A DNA stretch of 64,000 nt, taken from Rhizophlyctis rosea. Lineage: Eukaryota; Chytridiomycota; Chytridiomycetes; Rhizophlyctidales; Rhizophlyctidaceae. Position 1 is the stretch's first letter. Each line of letters starts with the position of its first letter. The position numbers and the translations under genes are program-made. Location: contig JADGJC010000160.1 in assembly GCA_027596075.1 (NCBI GenBank), positions 1 to 64,000 of the forward strand, given 5' to 3'. Below are positions 36,753-48,672 of the stretch, one piece after another. Below the pieces are notes generated by a model. The model ran no database searches. It saw nothing but the letters and a program-made list of their open reading frames with translations, and was not told the DNA's origin.

Positions 36753-39700
36753 GACACATTGGACTACTTACATCATCCGATACGCCATCCTCACCCGCAT
36801 TCCCTCGTCGATGTCCCACCACGCAAACCAACGCTATGCTCCACATTCAGAAATAGTGCTTGATCACTGTCATGACAACCTTGATCAAGACATTAATCTG
36901 GAATATATGAGCTCTTTCAACATCCCCTGTAAATTCAATTTGTTGAGAGACCCATTTCCCTTTCCATATCCATACGATCAACCCTTGCGTCAGTTTCTTA
37001 TTACCACCGAGAGCGACCCCTCCACCTCCCGGCTCTTCTTCGTTCAAATTACCTTCACCGTCAGGCACCCTGATTGAGTTTTACACGTCTAAGAGGAGGT
37101 GTGCATACATAGGGGGAGAAGAGTGTGACGGGGCAGTGGGGAGGCCAAGGAATGTTTGATCGGAGTTGTATGGGGGACCACCTGGTGCAGGTAGACAACT
37201 TGTCAGATGGAGTACTGGAATCAACCGTGGATCTACGGCCAGAACATTCATGAGATGGGTCTGTTCATGTGCCATGCCATAACCGGACCATGTTTCACGG
37301 TAAGCGAAGATATGATTTTTCTGTCTAGCTGTCTCTATGAATGGACATGGATGAGGTCTTCATGACGCATCCAAAACACACACGCTTCCATCACAAAGCT
37401 TGACATCAGTTGACATATAGAGGTTTGCGGCGATTAATACTTCAGCTCTGACCCGAGCCGTCCTCTGCCAAATACCCTCCATTCATCCTCCCCTTCCCTC
37501 AAAGGTTCCATGCAGGCTCATCCGTTGCACAACAATGCCGAAGGGGAATCCTTGAGACACTGTTGAATGTGATGGATGTAATCGCGTCACACGAAATGAT
37601 CTTTTAGAGTTCGTTAGTTGTTTTTTGCTTACGCCGTCACTCAGCCGCTGAGAGGTACCGTGGTCTCTGTCAACACCTCAGCCTGCCAGGATAGGTATGG
37701 GCCAAATGTCAGATGGAGAACCGCCTATACTAAAGTGATAATAGAATTCCTGTTTCAACACTATGTTGTACTGCAAAAATAGCGCAAGTTACGAATGAAG
37801 GTATGGCGACGAATCTTTTTGTTTGTTTACAACTTACATGGCGCAGCCATTGGGGGCTGTAAACATGCAAGTCCATGTGTCCAACTGCACTGCGACGTCG
37901 CATTTCACTGATTCCATTGCTTGAGTGTGCTGATTGCAAAGGGTTTGAATACAATATCGATTCAGAGAGCGGGATCGTCTGACGCTGTAAGTTAAAGAAC
38001 CTTTGACCTGTAACATTGTCAAAAAAGGTTTACTCCTCACTCAGTCATACATAACTCGAGTATGGAGTGCGTACCTGCCCACCAAGAGCTGGAGAGATGT
38101 GCATCGCACAGGGTTCTTGCACATAGGTGTAGGCAATGCTTGGATTGCGCCGCGGAGTGCGGCGTCAGCCAGCTGGCAGGTGCGAATGGACACTGCAGTG
38201 AAAAACAGCTGCTTTGATTGGCAAATGTATGGAGATGGACGATGATAACAATTCATAGATCAAATATCTTATGGTGGAAGACCAGTGGCATGAAATTTTT
38301 CCCTACACATCTACCTGGATCGTATGGCATAATGCCAACTGGGCCATGTAGCATCTGCCCTGTCCTGGTCATCATAGACCTTCTCGTCAAATAGTAGTTG
38401 TCATCCATGTAACATTGACGTCTTCAGAGTGACGAGATGCGCGACATCAGTAGCGACCGGCTCAGAATTTGGCCACAGGCAGTTATATATTCGGCTTTCT
38501 TGCATTCTTTTTCTCATCCATTGGTTGACGTGACACTGTCACCTAAAAAGGGTTGAAACTTTGGTGTTGCTGTTGGTACTACTACTACCATTGATAGACT
38601 GGTGTTTTCATGGCTTGGCCACCAATGGGCCATCGCCCAAACCGGCAATAGGCGTTCCTGGTGGATGCTTTCCAGAGGTAGCTCTTTATCGTTGGACATC
38701 TCAGTGCATTTAATAGGAAAACAGAAATTATCGACGTCCTACGCAGAAGCGCCAAGTACTCATTTTACAGTTCCGTTGACCGATATCACCGTTGCAGGAT
38801 TTCGGAAGGTCAAGCATGAAGAGGACGTTTGTGCTTCTGACGCGGTTAGTGCCGTTTTGCCATGTGCGACGTCACGTCCCGTCTTGCCCATTGCGATGCA
38901 TATCAGTGTATCTATGGTTCATTGGTAACATACGGACTGATCAGTAAATGCACCATGGCGTATGCATCCCATCTCATTCCTGCTGCAATCTTTCCGGTGC
39001 GAGGACTCGCCCTCCAACTCAGTCTGGGCTGGAAGCTCGAGGACAACCAGAGCTCACTCCTATATGGGTTGCCAGTGTCAGTCATCGATTGCACAGAATG
39101 ATACTACACAGATACCTTGACGGCATACATTGCTTCTGAGCATCCGTCAACATGTGGACCATGCACCACTGGTGATCTTGGAGAGATTCATGATAGAAAT
39201 TCCTTTTTCCCCGATAAAGTCATGGAACCTTAACCTTTCTTGATTTGATTGTATGAGTTGTATGCTTACCCTTGGCACGCGTTGGGGACGCTCGCCGTAT
39301 GTGCATCTTTCGCAATGTACAAGTCGCAATGATAACCATGATAGACTTATACTTCGAAAGCACTCCCGGTGAAAAAAAACTGCCGCTCAGCTTTGCCTTG
39401 CGACCTGGTGCAGGCTGGAGCAATGGGGCGTGTTGATGGTTCCTTCCTTTTGGCTGCTACCCCTTGGGGCAGCAGGTGTGTTGTGCTTATTGCTCACATT
39501 CAACATGTCGTGCCCCTGACTGGACTGGAACTGCAATTGATCCAAATAGCAGCGGAAGGTATCAGAAATGGTCGAAGTCTGTGCACTTAGAACTCTGAGA
39601 GGTGCTGTTGGTATTTCTGAGACTTGAAGGAGGATGATGCAGCCAGGAGAACAAACATGGAAAAAGTTGAATGGCCCGCATAGCGGCAATGACCATGTCC

Positions 39701-40417
39701 TTGAGATGCGGTACGGACGCGATGGTGGACAATTGTTTTTGCAATTATACACAGACTTTCCCCCAGACATCATGGGAAAAGACTAGGCATTTCGAAACAA
39801 CAATAAAAGGAAATGCAATCCCACCACGACATTCTGCTTGCGAACTCATTTTCGAGTTGGCAATTCAAAGGCATGCAACATCAGCTCCGCTTCGTGATTC
39901 GTGTTGTGAATATTGGAAGGAGCGAATAAGATGGTATGATTTGACAAAAGGAAAGAACACTAGGACGCCGGCCGCCCTTCATTCTGCAGAGATGCGCATT
40001 GCATGATTTGCGTGTTTGAGAGTGTGTTGTGAGCGTGGTAGGTTGCAAAATTGCTAATGTCCCTAATCCTGTGTCCGTTACTTCCGAAGGTTCAGGCCTG
40101 TTTTTTCAAGTGGGCGGATCAAGTAGGTTGCTTCCATGCTGTTTGGTTAAAGAACGAGAGATGCCACATTCACGTCCCAGGGCGTGACACTTGGGGGTTG
40201 TTCCAAGCCTGGTAATATCATCTTGTATTACAAGCTTATGGGCCTATTTACACTTTTTCAACCCCATTGGACCCAGATCGTCCCTCAGTTGTATTCTTCC
40301 CGCAAGATAATTCTACTTCTGCATCCTGTTCTCGATTGTCTTACTCCTCTGAGTCACCTTTCTGTTCTGAATATATCCTCCTCTTCTGTATTGTTCTCCT
40401 CATCCAGGTGATCTCCT
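36753..40417. other. intergenic, no gene supported
   Basis: Frames of 60-130 codons overlap on both strands (for example 38602-38928 plus, 39387-39773 minus) without motifs or splice structure. No RNA gene or mobile-element protein was seen. Confidence 0.35.
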
Positions 40418-41765
40418 TCATCTCCATACTTCCGCTTCCGCACGCTTCACATCATCCTCCCACCGCCAAGAATGCCGACTGACACCTCCACTGCCCGTCC
40501 GCTGCCCCTCTTTATCTACAGGGTACTCAACAGTCGCAAAGGAATACCCATTCTTCCCTGCAAGATCCCGCACATTGGGGGTTTCCAACACTCTATACTT
40601 CCTCACTTTCGGGTCCACCACCACCAAGATGCTGTTGAGCGCTTCCTGGTCTTGGTTTTTCCCGGGAACAAAAGTCATGATCCATTTAGGAACAAAGGTG
40701 ATCATCCAGTCGGCTGCGTCCTCAAAGTCAGTTCGCCAATTTGTATCTGACAGTGGAAGGCAGAAGCTGGTGTGGAGTTTGTATAGGAGGGTCAGGTTTA
40801 GGTCAAAGACCCAGATATAGAGATCGAAGATTATGAAAATGTTGAAGCGGGTGAGTTTGGGAGGGTAGCGTGGTAGTTCTGGTAAAGGGTATGAGGCGAT
40901 TTGGCAGGAGGTGTATATTATATGAGTGCTCTTTGGGGATGTAGAGGAAGAGGGATTCGTTCATGGCGTAAATCCAGTGGAGCGTGTTGGTGAACGTACT
41001 AATTTGGGTGGATGGGGTATTGAAGGATACGAGTTTGACGCATGGGACGTGGTCAGTGTCAACTGTGGCATAGTGTCCCACACTTAGCGTGGATCCGCAG
41101 ATGGTGCTCACACGACCAATTGGTAGTGATGGTGTGACAAAGGGGGTGCCCGAGTCCCAGTTTTCATAGGTTTGGAGACCATCAGGATGGGTGCGAATGA
41201 TTATGTTGGGTCGTTGGTATGTTGTATTTGGTAGGAGATGTTCCATTGAAGGGCTGGTGGCGGTCATTTCCGTTGGCACAAGGTGCATCCATGATACGAG
41301 GTTGTACGTTTCGAAGCAAGGAGCGCCGAATCGGAAGATCATGGTAGGCAAGATGGTCTGTCCGTCAGGGCGCACTCCGGCGGCTCTGTAAAATCGGTTG
41401 GGGGTCCGCACAGTTGTCAAGTCCCTTACAACCCCATTACTTGTCCTGATCATTTCCTTGGACTCGCTGACCTTCTCGATCTCACCGAACTCCAACTCTA
41501 ACAACTCCCCACTGGATCCTAAACTTCTCCAAGCCCACCAAAACGTCGCAACGTCACGCCAAACCTCGTTTCCATATGGGACGGGGAGGCAACCTTCTGG
41601 AAAGCCAGCAGCAAGCTTTGACTTCCAGATCTGTACTTGACTGCTACCGATGAGCGTGCGCCAATTTTTGCAGACGCGTTCGCATTTGAGCAGGTCGGGG
41701 ATGGAAATGGAGGTAGAAGCGAAAAGGGTAATCAGGATGTCCGGGATGGTCTCGTCTGAGGCCAT
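40418..41765 (-). pseudogene. F-box protein with a frameshift
   Basis: ATG 41765 opens a 300-codon frame. An N-terminal F-box is visible: IPDILITLFAS, then SIPDLLKCERVCKNWRTLIG and IWKSKL. F-box proteins link substrates to the SCF ubiquitin ligase through Skp1. A beta-rich domain follows (VSTICGSTLSVGHYATV, IYAMNESLFLYIPKEHS). Near 40915-40925, in a TATAATATA stretch, the homology moves to another frame. It then runs on to a stop at 40418 (FDLYIWVFDLNLTLLYKLHT, DPKVRKYRVLETPNVRD, ATVEYPVDKEGQRTGSGG). The truncated copy at 35.5-36.3 kb confirms that both parts belong to one protein of about 430 residues. The one-base change is either a real lesion or an assembly error in an AT run. Confidence 0.75.
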
Positions 41766-42101
41766 TTTGAAAATGGGCTATTTGCGTCAAGATGACGACG
41801 AACGGGTAGGTAGGATGAAGGGGTGAGTGGTCCAGGATATGCCTTTATCAAAAATCACTTTGGGAATTGAAATGTGGATTACAACGTTGGAAGGGGGGGC
41901 ATGCCCATTCCCTTTATCTATACTCTCCAACCACCAAGCCTTTCCCAAGCCCCCGTCCGGAATGGACCTGCTCAATTGCGTTCCGCAGCTGGCCGGACAT
42001 CCATCTAAAAACAAAGTCTTCCCCTTTTCCCACGCTCCATCGCACAATTAGATCAACCTGGCGAAGATCGACGACAACCACTACACATCAACTACGTGGA
42101 A

Positions 42102-44663
42102 ATGGCCTTCGCACCCAAGAAGTCACCAGAGTCTGCCTTGGACGCGGAGCTGGAGGCCCGCTTCCGCAATGTCCTTCTCGTGTCCCTATGTTTCTTCTAC
42201 GCATTCTCGTATTGGTGGGATTTGAGCTTCTCAGATATTCCCATAGGTGAGCTCGTCATATTGAGTTCAAAACACAAGAGCAATGCCAAAGACTCAACAC
42301 CTGGCACATCAGGATGGATATTCACACTCTTCTCGCCGCTTCAATTTATCCCCAACACTGTCGCCCTGATCTGCACCCTGCCCATCCTATGGGTAATGCG
42401 AAACAATATCAGAGGTGGGTGAAAGTTGCCAATGCCACCGTGTGCTTTTGTCTCTACTGCTCACTACCTGGTGCCTCCCAGTCCAAAGACAAGTTCAATC
42501 GAACGTATTTCTCAGTCTTATCCGCTTCCTTGATAGCGGTGAATCGTCGGCGATACTCTTGTACATCATGTCAGCGCTAGGGATTGCAGTATCGTACTTC
42601 CTTCAACACAATGGACAGGGATTCAATGGCTCGACGTTGAAGTATCCCAACGGGTGGGTGATCGACATACGGGCAACATTAAATGATTCAATCAATTTTG
42701 ATGCATGTCTTCAATTCTGGCAGAACGTTGAATACTCCACAGCTGAATGATCATCTTGTGTTCGTATTCTGGTTCACGATCGGTCTCGGAGTTGCATATT
42801 CCATCTTTCGGAAGTACACGGAAAGGGATGTGCTTGCATTCCCGCCGCTGCGGGTGAGTTGTTGGCTACATGACGAGTAGTCTGTTCCGTACATCTCGCT
42901 CAACATGAATTGTTAGAGAAAAAACATATTCTTCATCCTCAAATCGCGCCTTCCCAGCGCTCTCAAAAGCAGTCTGACGTTCAACGGGTCGTATCTCGCT
43001 GCTTTTGTGGTATTCCACATCATTTTCAAACGCGCACTTTTTGGTGGAGCATCGATGGTGGTGAGACCATTTATGAAGGACGGGTAAGCAGCATATGTGG
43101 AGATTGGCCAAGACGATCATTGACACAGATGTCCCTCAGGCTGCTGACAGTCTCCAAATATCCGTTCCCATGGCTGCCTCTCGGTTTGCTTGTCCATGTT
43201 TTCCTATATGGATTGCTAGCAGTCACGACGTGGGAGATGCTGTCGAACATCTTTGAGGTGTTCTTTACTGAGGTAAAACTAGTCGAATCGTGGCGCACAA
43301 CATGCCATTTCTAAATGAAATTTTAGCCCATACCCTTCTCATCATTGGATCAAAGCTTGAACTTTCTCGTGACGAAGTTGCAAGCGTCGCAAGGGCCGTA
43401 TCAGCAGGTATGAAGAACGTAGATTTTGAATGGACGTTGGTTGTTGGTCATGACACACGGAATTGCATAGCACCTCGCTTTCCTCGATTTGTGGCTCCTG
43501 GCCCGCTATGACGCGCCCAAGCGGGGAATCATCTTCAACCAAGTTGATGTAACACCCACGACATGGGCGTCCGTTTCCCGAGCATGCATGGACGTCATCG
43601 ACAATCTGGCTGTCGAGTTGGAGCGAGAAGTGTCCTCTCCCAAAGGTAGTTTGAGACTATGAACTAGCTTGGAACACTCTTCACACTGATGACGCTAACG
43701 ATTGCCAATCAGCCAAAACAGACAATCCTCAAGAAAAGAAATCCTTCCACCCCCACTCCACATCCAGCATCCGCACCAACAACATCCTCTCCCCACCCAA
43801 AAAACCCTCCCCCTTCCAATCCGCCTTCGCAAAAGTCTCCCAATACGTCATGGACCCTTCCCTTCCGGAAAGCTCACAACCGCCGCACCTCCGCGAACGT
43901 ACCACCACTAAACAACACCCCTCTTCCGTCACGGACCGGTATGCCCAGATGCCCGCTTTGTTGCGGCCGGCGGCACCGAGGGGTGATGAGAAGCGGGTGG
44001 AGGGTGTGGAGAGGAGAGGGAAGGTGGTGAAGAAGGGAGAGGGGCTGGGTGAGAGGGTTGGGAGGGGTGTGGTTGGGCAGTGGGTTGCGGAGAAGTGGAG
44101 GAGGGTGTTTGGGGGTAGTGTTGAGAGAAGGGTTGCAAGGGTGTTTGCGGGGATTCAGGTGCAGGTTTGGGCTGTGAGAGGTACGTCCAATCAGTACGAT
44201 TCTCATCGTCTGGAAAGTTGTTGATCGTGGCGTGCTTTTCTTTTTGGCAGCACTGGCATCCCTCCTCGTCGCTTCAGCAACGGAAGACCGGTACGGATCC
44301 GTCAGTAGGGATTTACCAGACGTCTTGACGTCGATGTTGAGGTGTTTGATGGCTTTGGAGAATTATGCGCAAAATGTTCGTCTGCCATCACAACATCGCC
44401 GGCAGGTTGGGAGTCAGGTTGCTGTTAGGTGGAATTTGGCGATGATTGATGGTATGTTGGCTTTTTTTTTTGGCGTTTTGGACGGGTTCGTGGTGGGTTG
44501 TGATGAGGATGGAATGATTGATGATTGGGTTTTTTTTGGTGTAATAGAACTCCAGACTGCGATATATAGCGTTACGAATACGTTTTATGGGCATTTGGAG
44601 AATTATCGGTTTTCGGCGCCGTATGCGGGGAAGTTGCAGGGGTTTGTGGATTTTAGGGAGTGA
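42102..44663 (+). CDS. NDC1: nucleoporin NDC1 (transmembrane nuclear pore protein), 11 exons
   Basis: NDC1 anchors the nuclear pore complex and, in fungi, the spindle pole body in the nuclear envelope. Exons: 42102-42246, 42313-42414, 42482-42653, 42724-42853, 42917-43083, 43140-43272, 43327-43407, 43471-43645, 43713-44180, 44251-44451 and 44548-44663. All are in phase, giving about 629 residues, a usual length. The N-terminal half has about six membrane helices (NVLLVSLCFFYAFSYWWDL, FIPNTVALICTLPILWV, LVFVFWFTIGLGVAYSIF, YLAAFVVFHIIFKRALF, LGLLVHVFLYGLLAVTTW). The family pieces LNTPQLNDHLVF, WEMLSNIFEVFFTE and HLAFLDLWLLARYDAPKRG follow. The C-terminal soluble part has VWAVRALASLLVASATEDRY and ends LQTAIYSVTNTFYGHLE...LQGFVDFRE. 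Introns 42247-42312 and 44452-44547 are multiples of three and could be retained without a frame break. Confidence 0.9.
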
Positions 44664-44879
44664 TTTGTGGGGGTGGGAGAGTGAAGTTGGAGTAGGGCTG
44701 TTGATGGGGTGTATAAACGTTGTGGGAGCATGAATGTACAAAATGATGAGATTGTATGGTGATGCGAGTGATGTAGTTTGGTAAGGGGCGTGACGTGATG
44801 AACACCTCAAAAGGCGTGTGATGCGGGCCTTAATTACTGACAAACGTCAGTGTAGTTGATCAACTCAACCTTGTTTTGT

Positions 44880-45165
44880 TGGGAGTCTGGTTGAGCTACA
44901 ACTCGTCCGTATTCCCACCTTTTTTTCACTGACACTGCTCAATGTTCCTGACAAGTGGTCTTGGTGATGGTCCCTTGGCCAAGACAATCGCACTGCAATC
45001 GCCATATATGCTGTGCCCCGGTGGCATGTCTCCATGTCCTGCAAGTTGAAGAGTTTGAATTGGAAATGGGGGCATAGAATTGAAACAACGAACATCTGTT
45101 TTTGCTTCATGCAGTTGAAATAGGCGACCCAGTCCAGCTGGACCCATCACCACAAGGCCATCCAA
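44880..45165. repeat. local duplication, copy 1
   Basis: It shares blocks such as ACCAAGACCACTTGTCAGG (minus strand), GGTCTTGGTGATGGTCCCTT and GTTTTTGCTTCATGCAG with 45720-45985, in the same order and orientation. The offset is about 830-840 bases. No gene recognised. Confidence 0.6.
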
Positions 45166-45719
45166 TGCAAATTATCTGTTGAGCCTCCCCTCATGGATCA
45201 CTTTGATCAAATTTGTCAACCGCAGGGATGTAGCTTTCTCGGGTGTCTGTCTTTCTTTTGCATGTCCGGTCGCACGTATTACGTCCCTGTCATCACGTCA
45301 CGACCACGCCTCGACTTCGAAAAAAGGAAAGCAAGTATGCTTTAGATCTGGTAAACGAACTCGTATTTGCTCCTGGAGAACTCGTATTTGCTCCTGTGGT
45401 TACAAACTCCTTCATCAGGAATGTGCATGGATATTGGGTATGCTTCAACTAACTTAGTTTTCGTCGTGTATCGCTTTGCTGTGTTGAAAAGTCGAGGTTT
45501 TCATCGCAAGTCATTGGACCGTCATACTGGTAAGAAAGTTAAGAATCTGCGGTCATTGCGCTTCAGCATCCTGCATGCTGGTCATTCCAGTAAGGCCCTA
45601 GTCCGGCATATCTTTATTCTCTTTTTGCCATGTGCCGACGTGATGTGCACCTATGGCTGGGTGTGATGAGAAGTGGAACGCTTAACAAATGTCTTGGATA
45701 TCGCCGAGTGGAAACCCAA
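45166..45719. other. spacer between duplicated segments
   Basis: Short frames only (45179-45457 and 45367-45666 plus). It contains a small direct duplication of CTCGTATTTGCTCCTG near 45360-45395. No gene supported. Confidence 0.4.
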
Positions 45720-45985
45720 TCTTGTTCTTGTCACGGAACCGATTGAGTTCAAACTTCTCCCAAGATTTCCACCTTTTTTCCCACTGGCACAGCTCAATCT
45801 GCAATGCCTAACCAGTGGTCTTGGTGGCGGTCCCTTGGTCAAATATTGATGAAGAATATCAATATCGGTAGCATGTCTCCCTGATTGCGAATTTGGGGTG
45901 CAATGGGGGCATTACGAATCAATAGAATTTGTTTTTGCTTGATGCGCTCTGCAGGTTATATGAAGTAAGCCTATGCAAAATGGCT
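45720..45985. repeat. local duplication, copy 2
   Basis: Second copy of the 44880-45165 segment, diverged by substitutions and small indels. The shared CAGTGGTCTTGGTGGCGGTC and TTTGTTTTTGCTTGATGCG blocks keep order and spacing. Confidence 0.6.
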
Positions 45986-48561
45986 TCCGGCACGGAAAAG
46001 TTACGGAAATGTGTTGAGCTCCTCCCAGCGATCACCCCGGTTGATATGAGTCCCTGACACCTGTAACTTGTACGGCCCCCTTTTGTGCATTCCCGGCCGC
46101 AAACAACGTTTTCATAGAAATTCCGCTTCCTCAAATGTACCTCAACTATGAAAGGAAAAGTGGATAGTTCCTTTGATGGATGGAGTTGCAGACTCTCCTT
46201 CCGGAGGATGGGTATGGAAGTTATAGGCGAGTCATCATCCTTTTTAGCAGTAACGAATCGAGTTTTCATGGGCAGAGGGGCTGTCGAGGTGTACTGTGGC
46301 CTAGACATTCAAGGGGGGTTTAGGGATTGATAGGTGTCACATATTTGCTTCGCCATGTGTAAATCTATATCATTGAAGTTGCTTCTTCGCGGAACACGTG
46401 GAACACCTCAATTTGTGGTCCGTATTGAATTCCTTTCATTTTTCGGCGCTCCCCATCATTCAGGTGATAGTCTAGAGAATGAGGATGACGTTGCCATGAA
46501 TCAGTTCCCACTCGCTGGAGTTGATACCCGTTCACTTGCGCAGTCTATATCCCTGGCCTTGCATCCGGACTGCCCTTCCTTTTTGCATAAGGTTCGTCGC
46601 CTTTCAAATTGGTACGAGAAATCATCCATTGGACGAAATGCTTGGCAGGACGAGCAGTGTATTTTGACTGATTGACTCGCCCGATCAACGGTAAGAGTTC
46701 CTACTCGTTTCACCTCTTCACGTTATTGCTGGTGTACTCTCCCCCCAAATTCATGAAGCTCGCAGTCGTCACGGTACTGAGCGAAGTGTTGATGCCTGGC
46801 CGGCCTTGTCAAGGCAGTTGAGCAATCACCGTAGGTCCAGCGTTTTTTTTTCCCAACAACGGAGCTGAATTCAATGGAGCACTTTGTCGGACTGGGGAGG
46901 GGAGCGGGATTTGATGGGGTTGATGAGGCGCGTATAAACTTTGAGGGATGGCAGATTGTATAAATACGAGATTGCATGTTCGGATCGAATGTGTTATTGG
47001 TTGAGAATGCGATCAATTGCAGATGCATGGTTTTATGAAATAGTAATGCTCTTTTGCGGGAGAGCCAACTCAGCTTCAAAGTGTCCGCCCATTGTCTATG
47101 CGTAGCTTTCCAGTTGTTAACGGATGTGGCGTGCAAAGTAACATGCAATTGCATCTTCACACTATGACTAGTCGACGAATAACTCTTCATTTCCGCTTCC
47201 AAATGCACTCATTCTATGTTGGATTGCGAATGGTCGTGAACCGAATCAGCTTCTGATTGGTGAAGTCTTCTCTCAGAAGAGGCGATTGAAACACTGGACC
47301 TTTCCGCCGAAGACGGATGTCAAACTTTGTTGACCCTTTGTTTTTTCCGCCTTGGGCACTTGCCCAAGCAAAGGATGGGTGAACCTTAGCAAAGATCTAT
47401 ATGATTGCAATCTCCATCACCTCGTTTCATGCGAGATGTTACTTCGACCTTCGAAATCCATGCCTGGAAGCAGCTTCAGCTTTCGTTTTTGGGCTCCATT
47501 TCTCACTCGGTGTGCTCCCTTGGCTTGTGGAGCAGCCTATCTGCCTTGGCTAGGCATCTGGCAGCGGATTGGGTCACGTCTTGCTGATAAAGTTCTGAAT
47601 TCTGTCGATACTCGAAAGTCTATGACCTGACCCCGTCCTTCAGGTTTGGAGACCCAACTATTAGCCATTCCCTTTTTTGTTATGATTCCTTCAAAAGTTT
47701 TGGAATATTTGTTGTGATATGCTCCAGTCAGTCGTGGGGATCGACGCCATGCTCCCTCCCTAGCCCCTCCATTTTTCTAATGTCGTCGATGTTTATGTAA
47801 CTTCCTACCACGATTTTGTACTTAAGGTATGACAAATTCCGGTGCGGAGACTCGTCATCGACTGCCATGTGCATGTGGAACATCTTCGGGACTGTAATAG
47901 CTGTGACCTGCAGGACAACATGCCGTTGGGAATCTTCACATGATCGAGACATCAGTCAATGATTCGTCATTTTTGCTTCCGACAGCACCATGTTGTTGGG
48001 GATTGCTGTCGATGGTCGTGAATCACAGCATTAGCTTGATGGGTGCAAAGTGTTGCGGTGGTGAAGCAAAAGCGGTACACCCAATGGCCTGCCATGATCC
48101 GAAGTTCGTTTTGAAGGCAGTGAGTGAACCGCTCTGTGAGTAGCGAACCTTTTCCTGAATGCCTGACAATGATACTGCTGACCCCCGTAAGAGGTAGTAA
48201 GTTGGACCTTACATAATGTTTGTATGATTGTATGTTTCGTCAAATCGTGGCGTCTCGATGATGGACTCGACCCTTGATGTTTGTGAAGAACAGCGGCGTC
48301 CATCTGGCTCTTTTTGGGCAGCTGTGTTCTTATGAAGTGTGCTCTCTGGCCTTTAAGGAACTCGACATCCAGGGGGCATTTTGAGGAAATACACCTGGTC
48401 ATGCTTCAAACCCCACCATCTGACCCATCCAGTCAGGTTTGGAGGTCCTATGGTCGACAAGGTTCTTTTTGCGACACTGAAGGACGTTATCCAGCAACTG
48501 CTGCTGCGTGAATGGGTGTAGGGTTGGAAGACATCTGCAAATTACGTCATAGGAGGAATGA
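45986..48561. other. intergenic, decayed repeats, no gene supported
   Basis: A 161-codon minus frame (46723-47208) and a few short ones lack domains. Around 47160-47260 and 47920-48040 related phrases occur in the same order: TTCCGCTTCCAAATGCA/TTGCTTCCGACAGCACC, then GCGAATGGTCGTGAACCG/GTCGATGGTCGTGAATCA. This points to another old local duplication about 770 bases apart. Confidence 0.4.
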
Positions 48562-48671
48562 TTGCTCATCGACTTCATCGGGCAACGGATAGAAAACCCG
48601 ATGCAGGAATTTGCCCGATGGACAATCCCGCGGGTTGCTCATCGGGCGCCCGTAGAGCAGCCGATGAGCAA
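48562..48671. repeat. GC-rich foldback element 3
   Basis: The outer arms TTGCTCATCG (48562-48571) and CGATGAGCAA (48662-48671) are perfect inverted repeats. Inside, GTTGCTCATCGG (48634-48645) pairs perfectly with 48661-48672 over a 15-base loop. CATCGGG/CCCGATG and GCCCGATG/CATCGGGC form further dyads. The element is built from repeats of CATCGGGC and has no coding capacity. Confidence 0.75.
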
Positions 48672-48672
48672 C

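Noticed and set aside
46723..47208. 161-codon minus-strand frame
   Set aside because: No domain, no splice context and none of the exon composition; frames of this length occur by chance at this GC content.
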